Source: Pseudogracilibacillus sp037892545
GTDB taxonomy: Bacteria > Bacillota > Bacilli > Bacillales > Amphibacillaceae
DNA: 22,400 bases
Assembly (NCBI RefSeq): GCF_037892545.1
Contig: NZ_JBBKBG010000037.1
Location: forward strand, 1-22,400
Direction: 5' to 3'
Part shown: in pieces, positions 9,701-17,037 of the stretch
Position numbering within the stretch: the first letter of the stretch is position 1
Layout of the letters: each line of letters starts with the position of its first letter
Made by a program: the position numbers and the translations under genes
Notes under the pieces: generated by a model
Database searches by the model: none
What the model was told of the DNA's origin: nothing
What the model saw: the letters and a program-made list of their open reading frames with translations, nothing else

Positions 9701-10284
9701 ATGGTTTAATCCTATTAACTGAAGAACATTATTTCGAAAATGATATAATTGTTCGTCTTAGAGAGTTTTTATCAGTTGCGTTTAACCCTGATACCGTAGA
9801 TGAAAATATGAACTGGTTAGCCGAATCATTAGGAATGAAAAAAAACGAATCACCAGAGGAACGTTTACGCAGATATTTCGTAGACGAATTTTTTAGAGAT
9901 CACTGCCAAACATATCAAAAACGACCAATTTATTGGTTAGTTGATTCTGGTAAACAAAAAGGATTACGGACGCTCATTTATATGCATCGATATCAGCCTG
10001 ATACGATGGCAACGATTCGTTTTGATCATTTGCAGGAGATTCAAGCGAAATATCAAAATGAAATTGAGATGATTGATACACGGTTAGCAAATCCAAGTCT
10101 ATCTGCTACAGATAGACGTAACCTTGAAAAAGCTAAAATATCTTATCAGAAGAAGATAGAAGAACTCCAGGAATTTGATAAGCATTTAGCAGTATATGCA
10201 AATGAACCAATCGAAATTGATTTAGATGACGGTGTGAAAGTCAACCATGCCAAATTCGATAAAGTACTAGCAAAGATTAAATAA
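6799..10284 (+). CDS. pglX: BREX adenine-specific DNA methyltransferase PglX
   Basis: This 1161-aa protein should methylate adenine in an asymmetric host site, marking self DNA. AdoMet-binding motif I is DPACGSGH at residues 308-315 and catalytic motif IV is NPPY at 492-495, the order and signature of N6-adenine methyltransferases. The N-terminus (MNKAELKNFAVEARRDLLEKVALKAEQYGI) is typical of BREX-1 type PglX. Residues of about 500-990 hold the probable target-recognition region, and this stretch is visibly richer in AT and in AGA and ATA codons than either end of the gene. The C-terminal part (MNWLAESLGMKKNESPEERLRRYF...KRPIYWLVDSGKQKG) is again typical of the family and ends in a coiled coil. 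The start is set by GTAGGGGTG shortly upstream. No frameshift is visible. Confidence 0.95.
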   Translation: MNKAELKNFAVEARRDLLEKVALKAEQYGITKENPELTIEENYGQLIVNGKTFPLDLKHALRTLQNRLNMVGYEQLIEEVAYTWFNRIIAIRYMEVNNYLPDRVNVLSSSSGKNEPDILLQYETMNLDIDEKQIKELIHKGDNEQAYRKLFITQCNVLNQLLPFLFEKIEDYTELLLPDYLLDQESIIRKIVNELSDENFYQVQEDGSQKDNVEVLGWLYQYYMSEKKEKVGGLKNTAVKKEDLPVVTQLFTPKWIVQYMVQNSLGKLYDEKYEDNQLAQNWEYYLKHEENHHLYPEFDSLEDLKIMDPACGSGHILLYAFDMLHDMYEEAGYPSREIPQLILEKNLYGLDIDKRAQQIANFALLMKAAEKQPRFISRLSRKGENPKINVFEIVDADQTLTEEAIDYFALDETEKSLINELISQFENGKQFGSLIKPIDVSYKDWINRINNLEKQQKDLIEGSYFKELKEKLLPVLKQAYILYQKYDVVVTNPPYHNKYNPILKKFIFKNYRDFKSDLYSVFIYRTTQMLKENGYSGLMTPLTWMFIEAHEKLRSHIIERKAISSLVQLEYSAFEEATVPICTFVIQNQIKNTEGIYIRLSELKGPQDLYVKRASIEEVDYKYKTYSNNFKILPSTPIAYWLNGKLVTPFKNKNIGSKITSKAGIVSGNDNYFLKLWHEVEYNSITFDAEKFYQDRINFKWVPINKGGKYRKYYGNYEYVLKLDDLWSPEKTNVSVRRGDPDYYFKKAITWSYVTSGNPSFRISKNKVFATAAPSIYIHEDTYFEYILAFLNSNIARFYLDILNPTLNLNVTNVSNLPLIVNHNELDKVVILTRENIKISKNDWDSFETSWDFETHPFINYNSINKLGDIFRKWKELTDKRFQRVMCNEIELNKIFIKIYGLDNQMSSEVTEEDITINKANSLRDAISFLSFFIGCLFGRYSLDNKGIVFAGGEFDVSTYKKFKPNPDGLILLTEEHYFENDIIVRLREFLSVAFNPDTVDENMNWLAESLGMKKNESPEERLRRYFVDEFFRDHCQTYQKRPIYWLVDSGKQKGLRTLIYMHRYQPDTMATIRFDHLQEIQAKYQNEIEMIDTRLANPSLSATDRRNLEKAKISYQKKIEELQEFDKHLAVYANEPIEIDLDDGVKVNHAKFDKVLAKIK

Positions 10285-10285
10285 C

Positions 10286-10310
10286 AGAAAGAGGGAGTTT
10301 CCCTCTTTCT
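10286..10310 (+). terminator. Hairpin between pglX and pglZ, possible partial terminator
   Basis: AGAAAGAGGG (10286-10295) pairs perfectly with CCCTCTTTCT (10301-10310) around a 5-base loop. The following bases are CTTTACAT, so the T-tract is poor. Inside an operon this could be a leaky terminator lowering pglZ and helicase expression, or an RNA processing site. Confidence 0.45.
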
Positions 10311-10333
10311 CTTTACATAACGAGGTGGAAGTT

Positions 10334-12829
10334 ATGAATGTAATAGAGAAATTACAAGAAAAAATACAGCAAGAGAAAGAAACAAAAGGGCGTGCCATAG
10401 TATTTTGGTATGATGCACAAGCTCAAGTGGATGTGGAAGAACTTAAAGAACAATTAGAAGAGGTAGAAGTAAGGTATGTAAATGAGCGTAATTTTTTCCA
10501 ATTAAAAGTTGAAATAGAACTAGAGAAACCAAATCAATCATTTTTAATCTATACCGATGGACCAAGACCGGAAGATGCAGAAAATATGTTGTTGGATATC
10601 TTATTATACAGTGCTGAATTTAAAGCAGATGAAACTGCTTTGTTATCCGAAACTTTACAAGTGTCAGATCATGTCTTACGTCCAATGATGGAACAATATC
10701 CTTTGTTCTTTGGAAGTAAAGAACGGAAAAGAAGATTGGCAAAAGTATTACCTCAAAAAGCTGACCAAAGCCAATTTGAATTAAGTATGATGGCGGTGTT
10801 AACCAAAGCGCCTGTGCCAGATATTCGGTTAATTATACGCCAACTTCTTTTACAAGATTTATACATACGAGAAAATGACTTAATAAAACAATTTAAGCGT
10901 AACTTTTCATTAGAACGTGCATTTGAAATGATTGGTAGATATTTCGGTATATCATTAGAACAGACGGAAGAACCATTAGTCGAATTAATGAATGTCTTAA
11001 TCTATCAACATTTTAGGCGAAATGCGCAGTTTTCTGTAGATGAGTGGGAAGATAAGTGGACCTCATCCTCACCTAACGTCTGTGCATTATTTATTGAAGA
11101 ATGGCTACAACGTAGTGACAAAGAAGTATTAGAAGAGCACATTATAGATTGGGAAAGAGTAAATCGATTAAGAGAAGTCCTTTCACAACAAGAGTTAGAT
11201 AATTTCACAATGGTAGATACTTTCCCTGTTGTTGATGCATTGATTATTGAAAAATGTATCGATGAACTTCTTCATCAAACCATTCATGTAAGTGAGCGAT
11301 TATCTTTAATTGAACAACGGTTACAAACCCATTGGGGATCGAAAGGCCAATTAAATGCGGTATATAACACCTTATATCAAGCAATACGGCTGGAGCAATT
11401 GAAATTAACCATTAAACGTATGTATCAGGAAGATGATTTATACGAAAGTTACGCAGCATACGTATTTGAAGTTGATCAAGCATATCGTCATTTTATGTAT
11501 GATTTTACTAAACTAGAATCAAAGGAAATGTTAGAAGAGATTGCAAGTCGATTAACAAATTGGTACGAAAATAAGTTCTTACGTCATATATCAGAAGAGA
11601 TAAACTATAAGCTAACGGAAGGTTATATATCAACTTTGATGCAACAACGAAGGTTTTTTGCCCAACACATACGTCCTATATTGGAAAAAGAACAAACAAG
11701 GGTATTTGTTATTATTTCCGATGCTTTAAGATACGAAGCAGCCTATGAACTACATACCCAATTAGAAGAAAGGGAAAATGGAACATCCACGATCCAACCG
11801 ATGGCTGCCAGCTATCCAACATATACACAACTAGGGATGGCGTCTCTATTACCACATCGAGAACTAACCGTGGATGAGAATAAAGTAGTTTATGCAGACG
11901 GTCAATCAACAAAGGGTTTGGATAACCGACGTAAAATCTTACAATCTGTTGAACCACAAACCGAAGTACTTAAATTAAAAGCATTACTCGATATGAAAAC
12001 GACTGAAGCTGAACAGGTATTAAGAGGAAAACGGTTAGTTTATTTATACCATGACCATATAGATGCATTAGGAGATTCAGCGAAGTCAGAACGAGAAACC
12101 TATGAAGCGGTTCACCAGGCCATTCAAGATCTAAATTATGCGGTTGATCGGTTATCACGACTGCAAGCAAAACGGATTTTTATAACCGCAGATCACGGTT
12201 TTTTATTTCAATTTAAACAAATTGAAGAATATGGGAAAATCCCAGCTGTGGAAGGTCAAGTGATGGACGGTAATCGTAGATTTGCGATTGGAAACCAACT
12301 ATCCATTCCTGAAGGAGCAATAAAGTTAGAGGAAGAACAAACCCCATTAAAAAATGTTGAAGTCGTTTTAGCAAAAGGGTTGAACCGATTTAAAACAGGT
12401 GGGGGTCTACAATTCATTCATGGCGGTGCATTACCACAAGAAGCAGTTGTACCATTAATCGACTATCGCCGTATTGAAAAAGCACAGCCTGTTGACATTG
12501 CAGTAGCGATGGTACAAAAAGTAATTACAAACTACCGTGTGCCGATTTCATTTTATCAAGAGCAGAGTGTGTCCGATGAATATACATCACGTAAAGTGCG
12601 TGCAGCGTTCTATCAAGGGGATGAACGTATTTCAAATGAAGTGGAACTCGTATTTGATTTAAAAGGAGAAAATAAGGACCGAAATAGACAAGTTGAATTT
12701 AGTTTGATTGAAAAACATTATAAAATTGGTGAGACGTGTACATTAAGAATCGAGCATGTTACGAAGAAAGGAACAGAGCCTTATTTAGAAGAAGAGTTTG
12801 TTTTACGCTTATACGAAGCATTGTATTAA
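10334..12829 (+). CDS. pglZ: BREX protein PglZ (alkaline phosphatase superfamily fold)
   Basis: This is an 831-aa PglZ-domain protein, a core component of every BREX type. The ATG at 10334 is preferred to the in-frame GTG at 10325 because GAGGTGG lies just before it at a suitable distance. The N-terminal half (WYDAQAQVDVEELKEQL..., NFFQLKVEIE, FLIYTDGPRP) matches the usual PglZ N-terminal region. The PglZ catalytic-type core begins at VFVIISDALRYEAAYEL with D463 and continues to ITADHGFLFQ with D620-H621-G622, the metal-binding motifs of the alkaline phosphatase superfamily. The segment RFKTGGGLQFIHGGALPQEAVVPLI is also characteristic. The end (EEEFVLRLYEALY) is complete. The substrate of PglZ in phage defence is not settled. 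Confidence 0.94.
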   Translation: MNVIEKLQEKIQQEKETKGRAIVFWYDAQAQVDVEELKEQLEEVEVRYVNERNFFQLKVEIELEKPNQSFLIYTDGPRPEDAENMLLDILLYSAEFKADETALLSETLQVSDHVLRPMMEQYPLFFGSKERKRRLAKVLPQKADQSQFELSMMAVLTKAPVPDIRLIIRQLLLQDLYIRENDLIKQFKRNFSLERAFEMIGRYFGISLEQTEEPLVELMNVLIYQHFRRNAQFSVDEWEDKWTSSSPNVCALFIEEWLQRSDKEVLEEHIIDWERVNRLREVLSQQELDNFTMVDTFPVVDALIIEKCIDELLHQTIHVSERLSLIEQRLQTHWGSKGQLNAVYNTLYQAIRLEQLKLTIKRMYQEDDLYESYAAYVFEVDQAYRHFMYDFTKLESKEMLEEIASRLTNWYENKFLRHISEEINYKLTEGYISTLMQQRRFFAQHIRPILEKEQTRVFVIISDALRYEAAYELHTQLEERENGTSTIQPMAASYPTYTQLGMASLLPHRELTVDENKVVYADGQSTKGLDNRRKILQSVEPQTEVLKLKALLDMKTTEAEQVLRGKRLVYLYHDHIDALGDSAKSERETYEAVHQAIQDLNYAVDRLSRLQAKRIFITADHGFLFQFKQIEEYGKIPAVEGQVMDGNRRFAIGNQLSIPEGAIKLEEEQTPLKNVEVVLAKGLNRFKTGGGLQFIHGGALPQEAVVPLIDYRRIEKAQPVDIAVAMVQKVITNYRVPISFYQEQSVSDEYTSRKVRAAFYQGDERISNEVELVFDLKGENKDRNRQVEFSLIEKHYKIGETCTLRIEHVTKKGTEPYLEEEFVLRLYEALY

Positions 12830-12856
12830 GTTTGAGAAGGAAAAGAAGGTGTAATT

Positions 12857-15800
12857 GTGCTTAAAAAAGGGGAAATTGTAGGAGCTTCCTTTTGGCCAGA
12901 GCCAGTTCAGATTAAACATATCGAAACGATAGATGAAGATTTATATTTAGTAGAAGCAGTTGGACGAGAATCCAATCAATTCTTTGAAAACTATCTGGAG
13001 AGTTATCAGCTGTATGAAGTGGAGCGATATTCTGAAGAAGACGCATCGGATAATTTAAAGGATCGTTTTCAGCATTATTTGCAATATCATGTATTAAAAA
13101 CGGAACGAGAATATTCCCAATCAAGAGCGCGTGGGAATAAGAATATGATCCCTCTTCCACATCAAATCGAGGCCGTCTATAGCAAAATGCTTCAAGCTCC
13201 ACAAGTACGATATCTGCTAGCAGATGACCCTGGTGCTGGTAAAACGATTATGTCAGGAATGCTAATCCGAGAACTAAAAGCCCGAAATATGGTTCGAAAA
13301 ACATTAATTTTAGTACCACCTCTTGTGTTGAAACAGTGGCAAGCAGAGTTAAAAGAAAAATTTGATGAGGATTTTTTAATCATTACCCGTGATTATTTAA
13401 AAGCATCCGGAGAGATGAATCCATTTGAGATGCACCAACAAATCATTGTCTCGATGTATTGGGCTTCTCGTGAGGACATTAAAAATATGATTATAAATGC
13501 TCATTTTGATTTAGTGATTGTGGATGAAGCGCATAAAATGGCAGCATATACCGTTGGTCAAAAGAAACGAAAAGTGAAGCGTACAAAAATGTTTCAACTT
13601 GGAGAAACTTTATTAAGGCATACAGAACACACCTTGCTATTAACCGCAACTCCGCATAAAGGAGACAAAGAGAACTTTCGTCACTTAATGAGTCTAATTG
13701 ATCCGGATATATTTTCTAATCTCAATCGAGGGGACTCCATTTTTGAAAAAAGTAACCCTTATGTCATTCGTCGTTTAAAGGAAAACATGGTTAATTTTGA
13801 TGGCACGCCGTTGTTCCCTAAACGTACGACAAAAACACTAGGATTTAACTTAAGTCCAGCAGAAATTGATTTATATGATGCGGTAACAGAATATGTTCGG
13901 CACTATTTTAATCGTGCGAAGAAAAACAATAAACCTAATGTTGCTTTTGCTATGATGATTTTACAAAGACGGCTAAGTTCTTCAACCGAAGCAATTTATC
14001 TTTCTTTAGTACGACGAAAAGAACGACTACAACGTGTATTAGAAACAGGGCAAAAAGCAGAACAAATCATGCTAGAATATGAAGATTATGAAGATATATC
14101 GTTAGAAGAACAGGAATTACTAGAGGAATATGCCGAGGGTGAATTTGAAGAACTAGATTATGATGAATTACAAACAGAAATCGAAATGCTGGATCAATTG
14201 ATTCGCAAAGCAAATGTAATCAGACAAAATGAAAATGAACGAAAATATTTAGAGCTAGAAAAGACATTGTTTGGTGCAGGCGGTTTATTGGCAAAAGGTA
14301 AAAAAATCTTAATTTTTACCGAATCCAAAGATACATTAAATTATCTAGAGAAGAAACTAAAAGCCTATGTACCGGATATAGCTAAAATCGTTGGAGACTT
14401 TTCGATGGACCGAAGACAAGAGGAAGTCGAGAAGTTCCGAAATGACGTTCAAATTATGATTGCTACCGATGCAGGTGGTGAATCCATCAACCTACAATTT
14501 TGTAACCAAATGATAAATTATGATATTCCGTGGAATCCAAATCGATTGGAACAACGGATGGGGCGTATTCATCGTATTGGTCAGAAGAATGAGGTGTTTG
14601 TATTTAACTTAGTTGCTACCAATACACGTGAAGGTGATGTGTTAACGAGGTTATTAACAAAAATGGAACAAATGCGTGAAGACCTTGGACAAGATCTAGT
14701 CTATGACTTTGTTGGCGAAGTTCTAGAGGATAAACAAGCAGATTTATCTTCCGTCATGGAAAAAGCCATCTTAGATCGTGAAAATTTGGATGAAATTATC
14801 GAACATATGGAGAAAACGTTATCAGAAGAACATAAGCGACTGCTTGAACTTGCCCAAAATGAACGTTTAGATGACAATTTTGATTTGCCAGGTGCAAAGC
14901 GTTCGTTTGATGAAGTATCCATGCATAGTGTTCCAACACGCTTTTATGGACGTTTTGTTGTGAATGGATTAAAAAATACTAGAACACGAATGAGTGTATC
15001 GAATGACCAAACCATAGCTCGGATTGATCGTTTCCCAAAACGTATTCGTGACTTTGCTCGTGACCAAAAGTTGATGTTTCAATTTGATAACTCCATACGA
15101 TTTGCTCTCACCTCAGCAAAAGAAACGGATAAACTCCCAATGATCGAGAACGATGATCCATTGTTTAACTTAGTCATGAAGTTAACCGCAAAAGAAATGC
15201 AGCAAACCATACTGCCGTTATATGAAGTAAATGCTTCCATAACGGAACCAATGATTATGGAGTTAGATCAAGTTTCTATTATAGACGGTAATGGTAGAGA
15301 GCTGGAGCAGAAGTTGATGTTAACCGGTAAACGTGAAAATGGTAAGTTTGTACAAATATCACCATACTTACTTTTTCACCAATCCTTAGAAGTAATCAAG
15401 ATCTATGAGAAAGAGGATCAAGATATTAAACGTTATGTCATTCAACAAGCAAGAAAATTACTAAAAACTACACAAAGAAAGCGCGAGGAATACACTAATA
15501 GAAAACGTGTTTTCCTTAGAAAATCATTTGAAGATCAAATGGAGACTCTGCAAGAACGTTTACAAAAATATCAAGAGGAAAATATCGGTGGTAAAAACAG
15601 TGCTTTAATTAATCAAACCTATGCTCAAATAGATGAGATGGAAGATCGAAGTAAAGAACGTTTGAATGAGATAGATCGAGAACGTTCCATTCAATTAAAA
15701 CCAGTAAAGCGAATTGCTCAATTTAAAGTAAAGCCTACTAATGTAGAATGTGGTCGAGTTATATCAGATGACTATTTACATGTAATTGAAGAATACGAAT

Positions 15801-16045
15801 TAAGTCAAGGTAGAATGAATGTTAGAAAACAGCCTTCTTATGGATTGATTGATTTTATTAGTGAAGAGATAGATGGTGAAAGTCGTTTAATTATCGTAAC
15901 AAATGATATCAACCAAATTCAACGTCAATTGGTTGAAGAGGATTATGAGGCTATTAAGAGTAAAGTGTATGTCTATGAAATCGTTGATAATAAGGTTATA
16001 GAACATCAATTTATTCGAATAGTTCAACAGAAATTATTTTTATAG
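12857..16045 (+). CDS. brxHII: SNF2-type helicase at the end of the BREX operon (BrxHII/DrmD-like)
   Basis: This 1062-aa superfamily 2 helicase starts at a GTG with AAGAAGGTG upstream. The N-terminus (KGEIVGASFWPEPVQIKHIE) is the small domain seen before the helicase core in BrxHII and DrmD relatives. Motif I is DDPGAGKT at residues 123-130, motif II is DEAH at 223-226, motif III is TATP at 263-266, and motif VI is QRMGRIHRIGQ at 566-576, just after GESINLQFCNQMINYDIPWNPNRLE. An acidic insertion (about residues 405-440) and a charged coiled coil near residues 880-945 are visible. It lies 27 bases after pglZ in the slot that brxL occupies in type 1 loci. It probably translocates on DNA as the system's effector or remodeller. 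The symbol is by likeness; DrmD of DISARM is a close alternative name. Confidence 0.82.
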   Translation: MLKKGEIVGASFWPEPVQIKHIETIDEDLYLVEAVGRESNQFFENYLESYQLYEVERYSEEDASDNLKDRFQHYLQYHVLKTEREYSQSRARGNKNMIPLPHQIEAVYSKMLQAPQVRYLLADDPGAGKTIMSGMLIRELKARNMVRKTLILVPPLVLKQWQAELKEKFDEDFLIITRDYLKASGEMNPFEMHQQIIVSMYWASREDIKNMIINAHFDLVIVDEAHKMAAYTVGQKKRKVKRTKMFQLGETLLRHTEHTLLLTATPHKGDKENFRHLMSLIDPDIFSNLNRGDSIFEKSNPYVIRRLKENMVNFDGTPLFPKRTTKTLGFNLSPAEIDLYDAVTEYVRHYFNRAKKNNKPNVAFAMMILQRRLSSSTEAIYLSLVRRKERLQRVLETGQKAEQIMLEYEDYEDISLEEQELLEEYAEGEFEELDYDELQTEIEMLDQLIRKANVIRQNENERKYLELEKTLFGAGGLLAKGKKILIFTESKDTLNYLEKKLKAYVPDIAKIVGDFSMDRRQEEVEKFRNDVQIMIATDAGGESINLQFCNQMINYDIPWNPNRLEQRMGRIHRIGQKNEVFVFNLVATNTREGDVLTRLLTKMEQMREDLGQDLVYDFVGEVLEDKQADLSSVMEKAILDRENLDEIIEHMEKTLSEEHKRLLELAQNERLDDNFDLPGAKRSFDEVSMHSVPTRFYGRFVVNGLKNTRTRMSVSNDQTIARIDRFPKRIRDFARDQKLMFQFDNSIRFALTSAKETDKLPMIENDDPLFNLVMKLTAKEMQQTILPLYEVNASITEPMIMELDQVSIIDGNGRELEQKLMLTGKRENGKFVQISPYLLFHQSLEVIKIYEKEDQDIKRYVIQQARKLLKTTQRKREEYTNRKRVFLRKSFEDQMETLQERLQKYQEENIGGKNSALINQTYAQIDEMEDRSKERLNEIDRERSIQLKPVKRIAQFKVKPTNVECGRVISDDYLHVIEEYELSQGRMNVRKQPSYGLIDFISEEIDGESRLIIVTNDINQIQRQLVEEDYEAIKSKVYVYEIVDNKVIEHQFIRIVQQKLFL

Positions 16046-16157
16046 TAGTAGGTGAATCAACAATCAATTAGTTTATTCAATTCCTTAAACTTTAAGAAGT
16101 ATAGGAAAACAAAGCAGTGATTACAGTGAAAATATTTTTCATAGACGAGGAGATTTA
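16046..16157 (+). other. Start of a 531-base stretch without an intact gene
   Basis: After the helicase stop no clear T-tailed terminator is visible. The stretch from here to 16576 is AT-rich and holds the decayed gene listed next. A hairpin (16467-16474 with 16480-16487, one G-T pair) and a short TTAGG/CCTAA repeat (16537-16552) lie before the next intact gene. I see no convincing promoter for that gene, so read-through from the BREX operon is possible. Confidence 0.4.
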
Positions 16158-16461
16158 ATGTGTAAAAAACAATATGATCTCCTAAAACATTAATCTATAA
16201 GTGTCCCATTGTAAGATAATGGTTGAAGAGGAACCATAAACGCAGTAAAGTACCCTGTTTTTACAATTAAAGATGATGACTCGTATAACGTTTTATTGGG
16301 AACATTGTGGAATGATATTTGATGAAGGTTATTGTAAAAAAGTGGGAACCGAAACTTAATAATAATAGAATTTTACCTATTAATCAAGGTGGAGAATTAA
16401 TTGAAAACAGGGTACTGATGCAGCATGGATAAAAGAAATTATTGATAGGGTATTTAATTAA
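16158..16461 (+). pseudogene. Decayed small zinc-ribbon protein gene
   Basis: Remains of a protein of about 100 residues can be read across three frames. A GAGGAG site at 16147-16152 precedes an ATG at 16158 (MCKKQYDLLKH, then stop). A first half-knuckle reads KCP from 16199 and continues in another frame as HCKIMVEEE from 16207. PVFTIKDDDSYN is readable at about 16253-16289, and HCGMIFDEGYCKKVGTET follows from about 16303 in a different frame. The ending GTDAAWIKEIIDRVFN plus stop lies at 16411-16461. Together these look like a two-knuckle zinc-binding protein broken by at least two frameshifts and internal stops. The next gene encodes an intact but different zinc-ribbon protein. I cannot name the family. 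The alternative is chance resemblance, but the colinear fragments argue against it. Confidence 0.55.
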
Positions 16462-16576
16462 GTTTTGTGTCAGTAAACAACTGATACTTGCTACGCTTGA
16501 ACCTTAATTATGAAGACGTTTCACATTTAAGTAACTTTAGGATTAAACCTAATAAGTAAATACTAATTATAAGGTA

Positions 16577-17035
16577 GTGATAAATTTGAGTACTGTTTCC
16601 TTTCAGATTGATATACCTACGGACTCTGATGGGTATTTATCCATTCAATGCCCTTATTGTGAAAATAAATTTAAAGTTTTAGGAAATTATTTTGAAAAAA
16701 TAGATGCAATAGAAATTTATTGTCCAATTTGTGGTTTAGTAAACGAAATAAACTCATTTTTCACAAAAGAGGTTATTGAAAAGGCAATGTCTATTGCACA
16801 AAATTATGCCGAAGATTTAATTTACAATATGTTTAAAGATATCGAAAGGAAAAATAGAGGAAATAAATTTTTGAAGTTTAAAACTGGAAGAAAACCTTCA
16901 CATCATGAACCAGAACTTTATGAAACAGTACAAAACCTTGTTAATGTCAATAAAGTATGTTGTGGTTCAGATATTAAAGTAACTTTACTTGATAAATGGT
17001 TAGTACCTTATTGTATAAAATGCGGGAGGAAATGA
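16577..17035 (+). CDS. Zinc-ribbon protein paired with a TIR gene
   Basis: This protein of about 150 residues carries two cysteine clusters. CPYC and CPIC (C25, C28, C49, C52) form one zinc ribbon near the N-terminus, and C128, C129, C146 and C149 form a second at the very end (VCCGSDI...YCIKCGRK). Between them lies a helical segment (FFTKEVIEKAMSIAQNYAEDLIYNMFKDI) followed by a basic stretch (ERKNRGNKFLKFKTGRKPSHH), which could contact nucleic acid. The start is uncertain: GTG at 16577 overlaps the AAGG site closely, and TTG at 16586 is better spaced and would remove three residues. The stop lies two bases before the TIR gene start, so the two are surely co-translated. I do not recognise a named family. 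An inferred role is a sensor, antitoxin-like or nucleic-acid-binding partner of the TIR protein. Confidence 0.75.
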   Translation: MINLSTVSFQIDIPTDSDGYLSIQCPYCENKFKVLGNYFEKIDAIEIYCPICGLVNEINSFFTKEVIEKAMSIAQNYAEDLIYNMFKDIERKNRGNKFLKFKTGRKPSHHEPELYETVQNLVNVNKVCCGSDIKVTLLDKWLVPYCIKCGRK

Positions 17036-17037
17036 TT

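Noticed and set aside
9838..9845. Run of eight A in pglX as a phase-variable tract
   Set aside because: Runs of this length are common by chance in DNA this AT-rich, the frame is intact, and no other sign of phase variation such as inverted repeats or a second pglX copy is present.
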